This document shows positions 53,028 to 62,953 of a DNA stretch of 64,000 nt, in pieces. The DNA is from Vandammella animalimorsus. Its GTDB lineage: Bacteria; Pseudomonadota; Gammaproteobacteria; Burkholderiales; Burkholderiaceae_C. The translations under genes were made by a program, and so were the position numbers. The DNA is taken from assembly GCF_002285285.1 (NCBI RefSeq), contig NZ_NSJF01000001.1:124001-188000 (forward strand), written 5' to 3'. The notes below the pieces were generated by a model. That model saw only the letters and a list, made by a program, of their open reading frames with translations. It searched no databases and was not told the origin of the DNA. The number at the start of each line of letters is the position of its first letter. Within the stretch, counting starts at the first letter, position 1.

Positions 53028-54623
53028 TCAGCGCGGCGTTTGCAGTTGCGCGGCCAGTGCCGCGCGCCAATGCGGCGCGCTGGTGTCGATGCGGCGCACG
53101 AAGGGCAGCTCCTCCTCGCCCCATGGCTGCTGCCCCTGCAGCTGCTGGGCCACCAGCTCGGGCGTGGCTTCGGAAGGATCCTGCGCGGCGCTGCGGCGCT
53201 GGGCGATGCGCTGGCGCAGCGTCTGGGCCGGGGCCTCGCAGGCGAGGATGGCAAATGGCAGTTGCAGGCGTTGGGCCAGCGCGCGCAAGGCATCGCGCTG
53301 CTCGCATCGCAAAAAGGCCGCATCGACCACCACCGGCCAGCCCGCCTGCAGCGCCACTTCGGCCAGCTCGCCCAGGCGGGCAAAGGTGCGCTGCGTGGCC
53401 TCGGGCGTGTAAATGTTCAGGCCCTGGGCATGCGAGTTGGCCAGGGCATCCAGGCCGAACAGGCGCTTGCGCTCCACGTCCGAGCGGATGCGGATGGCGC
53501 CCAGCTGCTCCATGCAGGCCGCGGCCACGGTGGACTTGCCCGAGCCCGAGGCGCCGCAGGTGATGAACAGCGCCGGCGCGGGCGCGGCCTGGCACCACTG
53601 CTGGGCGCAGTGCGCGTACTGCTGCCCGGCCGGTGGCGCATCGGCCCCGGTCGCCCCGGCCGCCGGCGGGGAGATTTGCGCCACCATGGCGCGCACCAGC
53701 GCGCGGTAGACCTCGTAAAAGCGCCAGGTTTGCAGCGCGGCAAAGTCGCCGCTGTGCTGCAGCCAGCCGTCCATCACATGGGCCGCCAGGTCGCTGCGGC
53801 CGTGGGCGTGCAAATCCATGCTGAGAAAGGCCATGTCGTTGGCCACGTCGATCCAGCGCATCGCGGGCTGGAACTCGATGCAGTCAAAGGGCAGGATGGC
53901 GTCGCCCAGCAGCACCAGGTTGCCCAGGTGCAGATCGCCATGGCCTTCGCGCACGAAGCCGCCGGCGCGCCTGGCCTGCCAGATGGGGCGCAGCGCCGCG
54001 CACTGCCGCTCCAGCCAGGCTTGCCACTGCGGCACCAGCTCGGCAAAGGCGCTGCGCTGCAGTGGCGTGAATAGCGCGCGCACATCGGCCTCGATGCGCT
54101 CGGCGCTGCCGTACTCGGTCTGCGGCACTGCCGCGCCAGCCCCTTGGGCATGAAAGCGCGCCAGCCGCTGGCCCAGCTGGTGCAGCGCAGCGGGCGGGGG
54201 CGCTGCGCCGGCGTCGAAGCGGGTGCGCAGCAGCGCGTCATCGGCAAAGCGCCGCATGCGCACGGCCCACTCGGCTGCGGGCTGGTCGGGCGCAGGGGGA
54301 TCGAAGTCCAGCAGGCCCTGGGCATTGCGCCACAGCGGCTGCACGTCCAGGTACAGCTGCGGAGCCAGGCGCTGGTTCAGGCGCAGCTCCTCATCGCAGA
54401 AATGGCGGCGCTGCGCCAGCGTGCTGAAGTCGGCAAAGGGCAGGCGCACTGGCTTTTTGATCTTCCAGGCCTGCTCATGGCCCAGCAGCAGCCAGGAGAT
54501 GTGGGTTTGCAGCAGCTGGGCATGGCGCTGGCCGCGTGCCTGCAAACATTGGCGCAGGGCTTGCAGATCGGCGGCGTCGGCGCCGCGTTCGGGCGTGTGG
54601 AGGGCGGTGGGCGGCAGGGACAT
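53028..54623 (-). CDS. APH-like kinase fused to a P-loop ATPase/kinase
   Basis: 531 residues. The N-terminal two thirds resemble aminoglycoside phosphotransferase-type kinases, with the catalytic loop FVREGHGDLHLGNLVLLGD and the DFG-like PFDCIEF. The C-terminal third is a P-loop kinase with Walker A CGASGSGKSTVAAA and IRSDVERKRLFGLDA. Such two-domain proteins are common in proteobacteria but their substrate is not known; they should not be read as resistance enzymes. ATG 54623 is chosen; the frame is open far upstream (to 56225) without coding character. Confidence 0.85.
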   Translation of the reverse strand: MSLPPTALHTPERGADAADLQALRQCLQARGQRHAQLLQTHISWLLLGHEQAWKIKKPVRLPFADFSTLAQRRHFCDEELRLNQRLAPQLYLDVQPLWRNAQGLLDFDPPAPDQPAAEWAVRMRRFADDALLRTRFDAGAAPPPAALHQLGQRLARFHAQGAGAAVPQTEYGSAERIEADVRALFTPLQRSAFAELVPQWQAWLERQCAALRPIWQARRAGGFVREGHGDLHLGNLVLLGDAILPFDCIEFQPAMRWIDVANDMAFLSMDLHAHGRSDLAAHVMDGWLQHSGDFAALQTWRFYEVYRALVRAMVAQISPPAAGATGADAPPAGQQYAHCAQQWCQAAPAPALFITCGASGSGKSTVAAACMEQLGAIRIRSDVERKRLFGLDALANSHAQGLNIYTPEATQRTFARLGELAEVALQAGWPVVVDAAFLRCEQRDALRALAQRLQLPFAILACEAPAQTLRQRIAQRRSAAQDPSEATPELVAQQLQGQQPWGEEELPFVRRIDTSAPHWRAALAAQLQTPR

Positions 54624-54631
54624 GGTGTTCA

Positions 54632-54677
54632 AGAGCCTGGTCAAACGCTTGGCACGAGGATTTTGAGGACAGGCTCT
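54632..54677. repeat. Short inverted repeat resembling repeat A ends
   Basis: AGAGCCTGGTCAAACG on the left and GATTTTGAGGACAGGCTCT on the right form a hairpin whose arms look like repeat A outer arms with the middle deleted. It lies between the divergent APH-like and aminotransferase genes. Confidence 0.45.
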
Positions 54678-54803
54678 GAGAGCGGGAAAGAATGGCAAAG
54701 CAGCCGCTATGATGCCGCGTCTTGCCCCGCCCATGCCGCATGTTCGCCACCCAAAATGCGCTCGGCAGAAGCGCCCCCTGCTGTTCATCGAGAGCCAAGC
54801 CCC

Positions 54804-55982
54804 ATGGAATTTGCCCAGCGCCTGAGCCAGGTCGAGACATCGGCCATCCGTGAAATCTTCAAACTGCTGGGTCGCCCCGGCATCATCAGCTTTGCCGGCG
54901 GCTTTCCCGATGCGGCGCTGTTCGATGCCCAAGGCATGGAGCTGGCTGCCCAGCGCGCCTTGCGCGAGCATGCCGCGCTGGCCTTGCAGTACGGCCCGAC
55001 CGAGGGCCATCAGCCGCTGCGTGAGCAGATCGCCGCCCAGCTGCAAGGGCAGGGCGCGCAGGTGCAGGCCCAGGAGCTGATCGTCACCACCGGCAGCCAG
55101 CAGGCGCTGGATCTGTTGGGCAAGACCATGATTTCCCCGGGCGATACGGTGCTGGTGGAAGGGCCGACCTTTCTGGCCACCATCCAGTGCTTCAGGCTGT
55201 ATGGCGCGCAGGTGGTGTCGGTGCCCATCGACCAGCAGGGCGTGCAGGTCGATCGGCTGGAGCAGGCCATCGTGCAGCACCGGCCGCGACTGGTGTACCT
55301 GATCCCCACCTTCGGCAACCCTAGCGGCGCGCTGCTGGGCCTGCAGCGGCGCAAGCGCATTCTGGAGCTGGCTGCGCGCCACCAGGTGCTGGTGGTCGAG
55401 GACAACCCCTACGGCGAGCTGTACTTCGATGCCCCGCCGCCGCCGACCCTGCTGGCGTTGAGCGAGCAGGTGCCCGGCAGCCGCGATTGGCTGGCCTATT
55501 GCGGCAGCTTCTCCAAAGTGCTTTCGCCTGGGCTGCGTCTGGGCTGGCTGGTGGCGCCGCCGGCGCTGCTGGCCCAGGCCGTGATGTGCAAGCAGTTCAG
55601 CGACGCCAACAGCAGCATGCTGGCGCAGGTCACGGCCAGCGAATATCTGGCCAGCGGCCGCCTGCAGCCGGCGCTGCAGAACGTGCAGCGCGTCTATGCC
55701 GGCCGCGCTGCGCTGATGATGCAATGCCTGCAAGAACAGTTGGGCGATGCGCTGCATTACACCCCGCCGCAAGGCGGCATGTTCATCTGGGCCCGGCTGA
55801 CAGCGCCGGGCGCGCAGGCGGCGCCGTTCGTGCAGCGTGGCATCGAGCAGGGCGTGGCCGTGGTGCCCGGCGCGCCGTTCTACGCCACCGACCCCGACCC
55901 AGCCGCATTCCGCATGAGCTATGCCACGGTGCCCGATGACCGCATCGTTGAAGGGGTGCGCCGCTTGGCGCAAGCGCTGTGA
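54804..55982 (+). CDS. PLP-dependent class I/II aminotransferase
   Basis: 392 residues. Seen: REIFKLLGRPGIISFAGGFP, YGPTEGHQPLREQIA, the cofactor region TTGSQQALDLLGKTMISPGD, TFGNPSGALLGLQRRKRILE, VVEDNPYGELYF and the PLP Lys in YCGSFSKVLSPGLRLGWLV. This is the 2-aminoadipate/LysN-like branch (similar to the enzyme half of MocR regulators but lacking the HTH). The exact amino acid substrate is not resolved. Confidence 0.9.
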   Translation: MEFAQRLSQVETSAIREIFKLLGRPGIISFAGGFPDAALFDAQGMELAAQRALREHAALALQYGPTEGHQPLREQIAAQLQGQGAQVQAQELIVTTGSQQALDLLGKTMISPGDTVLVEGPTFLATIQCFRLYGAQVVSVPIDQQGVQVDRLEQAIVQHRPRLVYLIPTFGNPSGALLGLQRRKRILELAARHQVLVVEDNPYGELYFDAPPPPTLLALSEQVPGSRDWLAYCGSFSKVLSPGLRLGWLVAPPALLAQAVMCKQFSDANSSMLAQVTASEYLASGRLQPALQNVQRVYAGRAALMMQCLQEQLGDALHYTPPQGGMFIWARLTAPGAQAAPFVQRGIEQGVAVVPGAPFYATDPDPAAFRMSYATVPDDRIVEGVRRLAQAL

Positions 55983-56097
55983 GCCGCAGTCCTCGCGCTG
56001 AGCGCCAAAGCGCATGGCCAGGCCGTACCGGCAGGCCTTCGGCCCTGGCCTGCGCGCGGTCTGCTCTGATTGCCTTGGCCGACGATCGGGTAGCAGC

Positions 56098-57162
56098 ATG
56101 AGCGTGCTGGCCTTGTTCGTTGCACTGCTGCTTGAGCAGCTGCGCCCGTTGCATGCCCGCCAGCGTTGGCACGGGGCATTGCAAGCGCTGCGCTGGCGCT
56201 TGCAGTACGCGCTGGATGCGGGCACGCCCGGCCAGGCCTGGGTGTTGTGGGCTTTGGCCGTATGCCTGCCGGCTGTGATCGTCTGGCTGATATTCGCGTT
56301 GCTGCAGGCGGGCCTGGGGCGCTTTGCGGCCTTTCTCTGGTCGGTGTTTGTGCTCTATGCCGTGCTGCGCTTTCGCGCTTTTGGGCCATATTTCACGCAG
56401 GTGCGCAACGCCATCAACACCGGCGATCGCCAGGCCGCCGCCCAGGCCCTGGAGCGCTGGCGCCATGCGCTGGAGGGTGGCTGGGCCCAAGGCCATGCAC
56501 AGGGCGATGAGGGCGATGGGCTGAGAGAGCATGCGCAGCCCGACACGGTGCCTGCACAGGACGATGGCCCGGCCGCGCTGCTGGCTGCCAGCGTGACCTA
56601 TTCCGTGCAGCACATGCATCACTACGTGTTTGGGGTGTTTGCCGCCTATTTGCTGCTGGCCTTTCTCGGGCTGGGGCCGATGGGGGCCGTATTGTTTTGC
56701 CTGGCGCAGGCTGCGCATGGCCTGTGGTGGCGCGCAGCAGGGCGGCACGATGACCCGCACGGCGCCAGCATGGCCCTGGCGCGCGTGGCGCGGCAGGGCT
56801 GGCAATGGGTCAATTGGCTGCCAGCGCGCATCACGGCCGGTATGTTCGCTGCCGTGGGGCGCTACGACGAAGCCATCAGCGCCTGGCGCGCCTGCACGGC
56901 GCGCCGCCCAGGCGATGGCGATGCGTTGGTGCTGGCGGCAGGCAGTGCAGCGCTGGGCTTGCCAGGGCGTAGCGTGCAATGGATCCTGGCGTGGCCGCAT
57001 TGGCAAGGGCGCACGCCCTCGCGCATTCTGGATGGGGCAGAGCAGGGCAGCGACGAGCTGGTGGCCGGCCTGCTGCACAGGCTGGCCTCGCTGATGTGGC
57101 GCACGCTGGTGCTGTGGGTGCTGCTCTGGCTGGTGATCGGGCTGATCGGCGCGGTGCTGTAG
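56098..57162 (+). CDS. CobD/CbiB-like integral membrane protein
   Basis: 354 residues with several hydrophobic segments and the start MSVLALFVALLLEQLRPLHA. The position of helices and the motif EQLRPL plus VTYSVQHMHHYVFGVFAAYL fit the CobD/CbiB-like group of betaproteobacteria. True CbiB attaches aminopropanol to cobyric acid, but the remaining cobalamin genes are absent here (only cobA, 10 kb away), so this paralogue may do something else. A Gly/Asp/Glu-rich insert lies at about 135-160. Confidence 0.72.
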   Translation: MSVLALFVALLLEQLRPLHARQRWHGALQALRWRLQYALDAGTPGQAWVLWALAVCLPAVIVWLIFALLQAGLGRFAAFLWSVFVLYAVLRFRAFGPYFTQVRNAINTGDRQAAAQALERWRHALEGGWAQGHAQGDEGDGLREHAQPDTVPAQDDGPAALLAASVTYSVQHMHHYVFGVFAAYLLLAFLGLGPMGAVLFCLAQAAHGLWWRAAGRHDDPHGASMALARVARQGWQWVNWLPARITAGMFAAVGRYDEAISAWRACTARRPGDGDALVLAAGSAALGLPGRSVQWILAWPHWQGRTPSRILDGAEQGSDELVAGLLHRLASLMWRTLVLWVLLWLVIGLIGAVL

Positions 57163-57202
57163 ACCGCCCGGGCCGCTGCGCAAAAGGCTTGGGGAGCGGT
57201 TT

Positions 57203-57712
57203 TCAGGCCTTGGCTTCGGCCTCGAACAAGCCTACGCGCAGATCATTGGCGGTGTAGATCTCCTGGCCGTCGGCCAGCAGGCGAGCGTCGCCGATGGCCA
57301 TGTTGAGCTTGCGGCGGATAACGCGCTTGATGTCGATTTCGTAGGTCACCAGCTTCACGTCGGGCTTGACCTCGCCGGTGAATTTGACTTCGCCAGCGCC
57401 CAGGGCGCGGCCTTTGCCGGGCAGGCGCAGCCAGGTGAGGTAGAAGCCGATGAGTTGCCACATGGCATCCAGGCCCAGGCAGCCGGGCATGACAGGATCG
57501 TCCTTGAAGTGGCAGGCGAAGAACCAGAGCTCGGGCTTGACGTCCAGCTCGGCCACGATGCGGCCCAGGCCATGGGCGCCGCCTTCGTCGTCGATGTGGG
57601 TGATGCGGTCGAACATCAGCATGGGCGGCAACGGCAGCTTGCCGCTGTTGGGGCCAAACAGGCGCCCTTCGCCAGACGCGATCAATTGCTCGTAGGTAAA
57701 GGATTCAACCAT
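57203..57712 (-). CDS. fabA: 3-hydroxydecanoyl-ACP dehydratase FabA
   Basis: 169 residues, the usual length. The active-site region is intact: [20 protein letters not shown] with the catalytic His and Asp. It dehydrates 3-hydroxydecanoyl-ACP and isomerises the product, starting unsaturated fatty acid synthesis. [18 protein letters not shown] and the ending typical of FabA are present. fabB, usually its neighbour, is not next to it in this window. Confidence 0.95.
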   Translation of the reverse strand: MVESFTYEQLIASGEGRLFGPNSGKLPLPPMLMFDRITHIDDEGGAHGLGRIVAELDVKPELWFFACHFKDDPVMPGCLGLDAMWQLIGFYLTWLRLPGKGRALGAGEVKFTGEVKPDVKLVTYEIDIKRVIRRKLNMAIGDARLLADGQEIYTANDLRVGLFEAEAKA

Positions 57713-57805
57713 GTGCGTGCGAGAAGGCCAAAAGGCCGCAAGTATATCGCTGGCATTGTGTGGCATTGCGCGGGCGCACCCGTGCAGCGCCTTTGCGAGA
57801 GGCGC

Positions 57806-58333
57806 TCATGGCCGCTGCCAGGGCGCCCATTGCTGAGCCGCAGGCAGGCGCTGCAGTGGTTGCTGCTGCGCCAGTTGCGCGCGGGTGGCGGCTTCTCCAG
57901 CCAACACAGGGTCGATGTCGGCCAGCGGCAACAGCACGAAGGCGCGCTGATACATGCGCGGGTGCGGCAGGCTCAGTTGCGGGCCATCCATCTGCATGGG
58001 CACGCCAGCCGGATCGTGGTAGCGCAGCAGATCCAGGTCCAGGGTGCGCGGGGCGTTGCGGTAAGGGCGCTGGCGGCCGGCGGCCTGTTCGATGCTCTGC
58101 AGGGCGTGCAGCAACGCCAGCGGCGCCAGCTCGGTGGCCAGGCGGGCCACGGCATTGAGGTAGTCAGGGCCGTCGGCATCGACTGGGCTGGATCGGTACA
58201 GCGGCGAGACGGCTTCCAGCCGGGTGCCGGGCAGCTGCGCCAGTGCGTCGCGCGCCGCGTGCAAGGTGGCCAGCGGCTCGCCCAAGTTGGCACCCAGTCC
58301 GACCCAGGCGCGGCTGGTGGGTTGCTCAGCCAT
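57806..58333 (-). CDS. folK: HPPK, folate-synthesis pyrophosphokinase
   Basis: 175 residues. 2-amino-4-hydroxy-6-hydroxymethyldihydropteridine pyrophosphokinase. [12 protein letters not shown] near the start, [20 protein letters not shown], and [13 protein letters not shown] with [20 protein letters not shown] are family signatures. Its ATG at 58333 lies inside the end of pcnB (8-bp overlap), so it is the third gene of a HAD-pcnB-folK operon. Confidence 0.95.
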   Translation of the reverse strand: MAEQPTSRAWVGLGANLGEPLATLHAARDALAQLPGTRLEAVSPLYRSSPVDADGPDYLNAVARLATELAPLALLHALQSIEQAAGRQRPYRNAPRTLDLDLLRYHDPAGVPMQMDGPQLSLPHPRMYQRAFVLLPLADIDPVLAGEAATRAQLAQQQPLQRLPAAQQWAPWQRP

Positions 58334-60053
58334 GGCCTGCGTCGCAGGAGGGCGTCTGGGCCGCGCCTGGGCCGGAGGCATCGGCTGGGGCGGCCGCTGC
58401 GTTGCCAGAGGATTTCCTGCGCCGGCGGCGACGCTTGGCGCTGCTGCTGGATGCGGGCTGGGCCGGCTCCGTATGTTCTTGCCGCTCTGCGTCTTCAGGA
58501 AGGGTGCTCTCGATCAGGGCCAAGGCGGCGGCGTCGTTTTGCTGCGCTGCGCTGCGCTGGCGTGATTTCTTGGTCTTGCGACCGCTCTCACCAGCCTGTT
58601 TGGTCTGTTGGTTGCGCTGGCGCTCTTGCTCGAGCATGTCGGCGCGGGTGGCATCGTCGGCCAGGCTGAATTCCTCCCACCACGGGGCCCAGTCTTGTGC
58701 GGCTTCGCCTGCACGACCGCGCAGGCGAAGAAAGTCCAGCCCGGCGCGAAAGCGCGGCTGCTGCACCAGGCTGTAGGGGCCTTTGCCGCTGCGGCGCGCA
58801 AAGCGCGGCTGCATGGTCCAGATTTCGCGGATGTCGGCGCCGAGCTTGCCGCGCCCGGAGACATCGCCGACGCGGCGCTCGAACACTTCGCTGATGGCGT
58901 GCGACAGCGCCGGGCTGGGGTGCTGGCCGCGCTGCTGCTCGCGTTCCCAGGCCTGCTGCACGTCGTCCCACAGCACGCAGGCCAGCAGGAAGCTGGGCGC
59001 AACCGGCTTGCCTTCTTCGACGCGCCGATCGGTATCGCGCAGCGCCAGCTCGACCAACGGCCAGTCGGCGCGCTCGACGATCAGATCCAGCAGCGGGTAA
59101 ATGCCCTTGGCCAGCCCCAGCGCGCGCAGTTGCGCCACGGAGGCCATGGCATGGCCGGTTTGCAGCAGCTTGAGCATTTCGTCAAACAGGCGGCTGGGCG
59201 GGATGTCCTGCAGCAACGGGCGCAAAGCGGCGATGGGCTGGGCGGTTTTGCTGCCCAGGGTGAAGCCCAGCGCGTCGAGCTTGGCGGCAAAGCGGATGGC
59301 CCGGATCATGCGCACCGGGTCTTCGCGGTAGCGCGCTTCGGGGTCACCGATCATGCGGATGGTGCGCCTGCGTGCATCGTCGATGCCATGGTGGTAATCA
59401 ACCACGATCTGCGAGCGCGGGTCGTAGTACATGGCGTTGATGCTGAAGTCGCGCCGCGCTGCATCTTCCTGCTGGCTGCCCCAGACGTTGTCGCGCAGCA
59501 CGCGGCCGCTGGCATCGACGGCATGTTGCACTCCCGCCAGCGCCTGGCGGCTGGTTTTTTCATTGCCGCTGATGCGGTCGGCGGCCTGGTTGTCCAGATA
59601 GGCGCGGAAGGTGGTGACTTCGATCACCTCGTGCTCGCGCCCCCGGCCGAACACCACGTGCACGATGCGAAAGCGCCGCCCGATGATGAAGGCGCGGCGA
59701 AACAGGCTTTTGACCTGCTCGGGCGTGGCGTTGGTGGCCACGTCGAAATCCTTGGGGCGCAGGCCCAGCAGCAGGTCGCGCACTGCGCCGCCGACGATGT
59801 AGGCCTCGAAGCCCTTGCTTTGAAGCGTATCGACCACTTCCAGCGCGCGCCGGTCCACCAGGGAGGGATCGATGCCGTGTTCGCTGGCGGGCACTTCATG
59901 GCGCTTGCCGAAAATCTTGCGCTGGGCGCTGGCGGTACCGGCGGCATTGGCGCGGCCGCTGCGCGCACTGGCCTCGGGGGCTTGGCCGGCCTGGGCAGCC
60001 GGGCGCTGGCGCGGGCGCTTGGCCAGCAGCTTTTCGATGAATTGCTTGATCAT
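58326..60053 (-). CDS. pcnB: Poly(A) polymerase
   Basis: 575 residues. It adds poly(A) tails that target RNA for decay. The nucleotidyltransferase core is [20 protein letters not shown] with [14 protein letters not shown] supplying catalytic Asp residues, then [14 protein letters not shown]. The C-terminus is a basic/low-complexity tail ([13 protein letters not shown]). This length and tail suit PcnB rather than the CCA-adding enzyme. It is followed by folK with overlap, the classic proteobacterial order. Confidence 0.94.
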   Translation of the reverse strand: MIKQFIEKLLAKRPRQRPAAQAGQAPEASARSGRANAAGTASAQRKIFGKRHEVPASEHGIDPSLVDRRALEVVDTLQSKGFEAYIVGGAVRDLLLGLRPKDFDVATNATPEQVKSLFRRAFIIGRRFRIVHVVFGRGREHEVIEVTTFRAYLDNQAADRISGNEKTSRQALAGVQHAVDASGRVLRDNVWGSQQEDAARRDFSINAMYYDPRSQIVVDYHHGIDDARRRTIRMIGDPEARYREDPVRMIRAIRFAAKLDALGFTLGSKTAQPIAALRPLLQDIPPSRLFDEMLKLLQTGHAMASVAQLRALGLAKGIYPLLDLIVERADWPLVELALRDTDRRVEEGKPVAPSFLLACVLWDDVQQAWEREQQRGQHPSPALSHAISEVFERRVGDVSGRGKLGADIREIWTMQPRFARRSGKGPYSLVQQPRFRAGLDFLRLRGRAGEAAQDWAPWWEEFSLADDATRADMLEQERQRNQQTKQAGESGRKTKKSRQRSAAQQNDAAALALIESTLPEDAERQEHTEPAQPASSSSAKRRRRRRKSSGNAAAAPADASGPGAAQTPSCDAGHG

Positions 60054-60081
60054 GAGGGCAGGGTGCTGGCAGGGGCGCAGC

Positions 60082-60813
60082 TCATGCGGGGGCGAATAGA
60101 TCCATGATGGCCCAGCCGCGCTGCTGCGCGTGCTGGCGCAGCATGGGGTCGGGGTTGACGGCCACGGGCACGTCCACCTGCTCGAGCAGGGGCAGATCGT
60201 TGCGCGAATCACTGTAGAAAGTGGTGTGCACCTGTGACCAGGCCCAGCCGCGCTGCTGCAACCACTGCGCCACGCGCGTGACCTTGCCCTCGCGCATGCT
60301 GGGCACGCCGGCAATTTGGCCGTTGTACCAGCCGCTGTGCGCATCGCGCTCGAGCTCCACGGCCAGCAGGTGTGAACGGGGCACGCCCAGGGCCAGTGCA
60401 ATGGGCTCGGTGACGAAGATGTTGGTGGCGGTGACGATCAGCACCTCGTCGCCGGCATCGCGATGGCGCTGCAGCAGCGCCTGCGCCGGCGGCAGAATGG
60501 CTGGGGCAATGACCTCGGCCATGAAGCGCTGGCGCGCGGCCAGGCTGGCATCGGGGCCCAGGCGGCAGATGGCCTCGGTGGCAAAGCGGATGTACTGCGC
60601 CAGATCCAGAGTGCCGGCGCGGTATTGCTCGAAAAACTCGGCATTGCGCTGCGCAAATGCCTGACCCTCGACCAGCCCTTGGCGCACGCTGAACTGGCCC
60701 CACTCGTAGTCGGAGTCCAGCGGCAGCAGGGTGTGGTCCAGGTCGAACAGCGCCAGGCGAACCCGGGTGTCAGCGGCAGGGGGTGAGGCGGTGGTGGTGG
60801 CGTGGCTTGGCAT
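60082..60813 (-). CDS. HAD-superfamily hydrolase (SerB-like, IB type)
   Basis: 243 residues. The nucleophile motif is ALFDLDHTLLPLDSDYEWGQ, motif II is EVLIVTATNIFV and the acidic motif TTFYSDSRNDLPLLEQVD. The fold is the phosphoserine phosphatase-like branch found just upstream of pcnB in many betaproteobacteria; its natural substrate is not known. ATG 60813 is chosen (MPSHATTTASPPAADTRVRL). Confidence 0.88.
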   Translation of the reverse strand: MPSHATTTASPPAADTRVRLALFDLDHTLLPLDSDYEWGQFSVRQGLVEGQAFAQRNAEFFEQYRAGTLDLAQYIRFATEAICRLGPDASLAARQRFMAEVIAPAILPPAQALLQRHRDAGDEVLIVTATNIFVTEPIALALGVPRSHLLAVELERDAHSGWYNGQIAGVPSMREGKVTRVAQWLQQRGWAWSQVHTTFYSDSRNDLPLLEQVDVPVAVNPDPMLRQHAQQRGWAIMDLFAPA

Positions 60814-60947
60814 CAGGCAATGGAGCAGGCTACGTGTGCGGCGTGGCGCATGCGGCCTCTGAGCGCTTGGCGCTGGGGCAAAGGCGGCGATTTTCGCACG
60901 AACCGCAGCCCGGCCTCTGGCTGCGGTAGGGCTGTGCCGGCCCTGCT

Positions 60948-61105
60948 GCTTGTTGAGATTGAGTGTTGCGGCGGTGTTTTCGGTCAAAAACCGGCAACTG
61001 CTGCGCTGGAAACACTTGCAAGGAGTCTGGGCTTGCGCTCTAGCCTTGCGTCTGCGGTTTTTGCCTCGAAAAACCGCTTCGCAAACCAAACTTCAACAGT
61101 TCCTG
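60948..61105. repeat. Dispersed palindromic repeat B, full copy 2
   Basis: Begins GCTTGTTGAGATTGAGTGTT and ends CAAACTTCAACAGTTCCTGG; the middle has GGTGTTTTCGGTC and CTCGAAAAACCGCTTCGCAA as in copy 1. It lies six bases beyond the stop of grxD and before the HAD gene start. Confidence 0.78.
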
Positions 61106-61110
61106 GCGCT

Positions 61111-61425
61111 TCAGGCCAGCAGCTTTTGCAGCTCGCCCGACTCGTACATCTCCATCATGATGTCAGAGCCGCCAATGAATTCGCCCTTGACGTAGAGCTG
61201 CGGGATAGTGGGCCACTGGCTGTAGTCCTTGATGCCCTGGCGGATTTCCGGGTCTTCGAGCACGTTGACGGCCATCAGCGACTTCAAATCCACGCCGCAG
61301 GCCTTGAGGATTTGCGTGGCGCGGCCGGAGAAGCCGCACATGGGGAAGCTGGCCGTGCCTTTCATGAAGAGCACTACGGGGTGGGACTTGACCAGTTGGT
61401 CGATGCGTTGCTGAACGTCGCTCAT
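61111..61425 (-). CDS. grxD: Monothiol glutaredoxin
   Basis: 104 residues, Grx4 type. The active site is the CGFS motif in FMKGTASFPMCGFSGRATQI; WPTIPQLYVKGEFIGGSDIM binds glutathione. These proteins carry and deliver Fe-S clusters. Flanked on both sides by dispersed repeats (B downstream, A upstream). Confidence 0.95.
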   Translation of the reverse strand: MSDVQQRIDQLVKSHPVVLFMKGTASFPMCGFSGRATQILKACGVDLKSLMAVNVLEDPEIRQGIKDYSQWPTIPQLYVKGEFIGGSDIMMEMYESGELQKLLA

Positions 61426-61526
61426 GGGTGAATGTCCTGTTGGTTTTGTTGTTTGAGATGCGCTGCAAAGCCCGCGATTGTGACAAATTTGCGCTTGCCC
61501 TGCAGTTGGGGCCTGTGCATGGGCGG

Positions 61527-61708
61527 CTCAGAACCTATTCAAAATCTCAGTGCGAGTGGGCAAGAAGCGGTTTGGGATGGGCTGCAAGGCGCCACCTTGC
61601 GCATGTCACGCAGTCATAGCTGGGGCTATGGCGAGGCTTTGCAACGCGGCAGACCGCCCAAATCCGCTTGGTTGCACACCGCGCAGAGATTTTGAACAGG
61701 TTCTCAGG
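61527..61708. repeat. Dispersed palindromic repeat A, full copy 2
   Basis: About 182 bp bounded by CTCAGAACCTATTCAAAATC and GATTTTGAACAGGTTCTCAG. It fills most of the gap between rluC (ending 61723) and grxD (starting 61425). It is similar along its whole length to 9311-9490. Confidence 0.8.
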
Positions 61709-61722
61709 CCAAGGGGCATCGC

Positions 61723-62706
61723 TTACGGCGTCAACGCAGCCGGCAGCCGCAGGTCTGCGCCTGGGGGGCTTTCGAGTGCGATTGGTGCGCCGCTGTGCGG
61801 GTGCGTGAAACGCAGTCGCCAGGCATGCAGGTACATGCGCGCCAGCCCTTGTTTGGCCAGGCGGCGGTTCCAGTCAAAGTCGCCGTACTTGTCGTCGCCA
61901 GCAATGGGGTGGCCGCTGCTGGCGGTGTGCACGCGGATCTGGTGGGTGCGGCCGGTCTTGATCGTCACTTCCAGCAAGCTGGTGGCTGGCAGGCCGGCTT
62001 GCGACACGGCCTCGTGGCGCTGGCGCACGCGCACCAGCGACAGCGCGCGCTGGCCATCGGGGTCTTCGGCGTTGGTGGGGCGCACGCGACGCTCGCCGTC
62101 GGGCAGCAGGTATTTGTGCAGCGGCGTGTCCACCACTTTCAGACGCTCGGGCCAGTGGCCCTTGACCAGCGCCAGGTAGGTTTTGCCGGTGCTGCGGGCG
62201 CGGAATTGGTCCTGCAGGTGTGTCAGGGCGCTGCGCCGCTTGGCGATCAGCAAAATGCCGCTGGTTTCGCGGTCCAGCCGGTGCACCAGCTCCAGGTAGC
62301 GCGCTTGCGGCCTGGCGGCGCGCAGCTGCTCGATGACGCCAAAGCTCACGCCGCTGCCGCCATGCACGGCCACGCCAGCGGGCTTGTCGATGGCCAGCAG
62401 CCAGTCGTCCTCATGCAGCACGCTGAACTGTCGCGCGGGCGCCGGGGCGCTGGGCGCAGCGCCCCCACCAGTGCCTGCGCTCTGGGCGCTGCGCACGGGC
62501 GGGATGCGCACCACATCGCCGGCGTTCAGGCGGGTCTCGGCTTGGGCGCGCCCCTTGTTGATGCGCACCTGGCCGCTGCGAATCAGCCGGTAGATGTGCG
62601 TCTTGGGCACGCCCTTGACGGTGCGAAAGAGGAAGTTGTCCAGCCGCTGGCCGGCGCTTTCCTCGTCCACGGCCAGCTGGCGCACGGTTGGGGCTTCAGT
62701 CGTCAT
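61723..62706 (-). CDS. rluC: 23S rRNA pseudouridine synthase RluC
   Basis: 327 residues. An S4 RNA-binding domain (LDNFLFRTVKGVPKTHIYRL, IRSGQVRINKGRAQAETRLN) precedes the RluA-family catalytic domain, whose Asp is in YLELVHRLDRETSGILLIAK. It makes pseudouridines 955, 2504 and 2580 in 23S rRNA in E. coli. Its start overlaps the yoeB end by 11 bases, so it now seems to be the third gene of a toxin-antitoxin transcript. It faces rne, its normal divergent neighbour. Confidence 0.93.
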   Translation of the reverse strand: MTTEAPTVRQLAVDEESAGQRLDNFLFRTVKGVPKTHIYRLIRSGQVRINKGRAQAETRLNAGDVVRIPPVRSAQSAGTGGGAAPSAPAPARQFSVLHEDDWLLAIDKPAGVAVHGGSGVSFGVIEQLRAARPQARYLELVHRLDRETSGILLIAKRRSALTHLQDQFRARSTGKTYLALVKGHWPERLKVVDTPLHKYLLPDGERRVRPTNAEDPDGQRALSLVRVRQRHEAVSQAGLPATSLLEVTIKTGRTHQIRVHTASSGHPIAGDDKYGDFDWNRRLAKQGLARMYLHAWRLRFTHPHSGAPIALESPPGADLRLPAALTP

Positions 62707-62953
62707 AGTGGCCCCGGCACTGTGCGATCACCAGCTCTTCGCCTTCCATCCGGTAGACCACGCGGTGCTCGTCCGTGATGCGGCGCGACCAGAAGCCCGA
62801 GAGCTCGTTTTTCAGCGCTTCGGGCTTGCCGATGCCGCCGAAGGGGTCGCGCTGGATGTCGCGGATGAGCCGGTTGAGCTTGCCCAGCACCTGGCGGTCG
62901 TGCTGTTGCCACCAGAGGTAGTCGTCCCAGGCGGCGTCTTCGAAGGAAATCAT
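62696..62953 (-). CDS. yoeB: YoeB-family toxin
   Basis: 85 residues. Ribosome-dependent mRNA endonuclease of the Txe/YoeB family: FEDAAWDDYLWWQQHDRQVL, LIRDIQRDPFGGIGKPEALK, and the C-terminal WSRRITDEHRVVYRM and QCRGHYDD with the catalytic Glu, Arg, His and Tyr region intact. The start overlaps the antitoxin by four bases. Confidence 0.94.
   Translation of the reverse strand: MISFEDAAWDDYLWWQQHDRQVLGKLNRLIRDIQRDPFGGIGKPEALKNELSGFWSRRITDEHRVVYRMEGEELVIAQCRGHYDD

Noticed and set aside
53028-54623. Antibiotic resistance gene
   Set aside because: The phosphotransferase-like domain belongs to a broad kinase fold and is fused to a P-loop kinase; nothing indicates aminoglycoside as substrate.
54624-56225. 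Extension of the APH-like protein to a 1065-residue frame
   Set aside because: The extra part runs antisense through the aminotransferase gene and is not protein-like; the start at 54623 fits the family.
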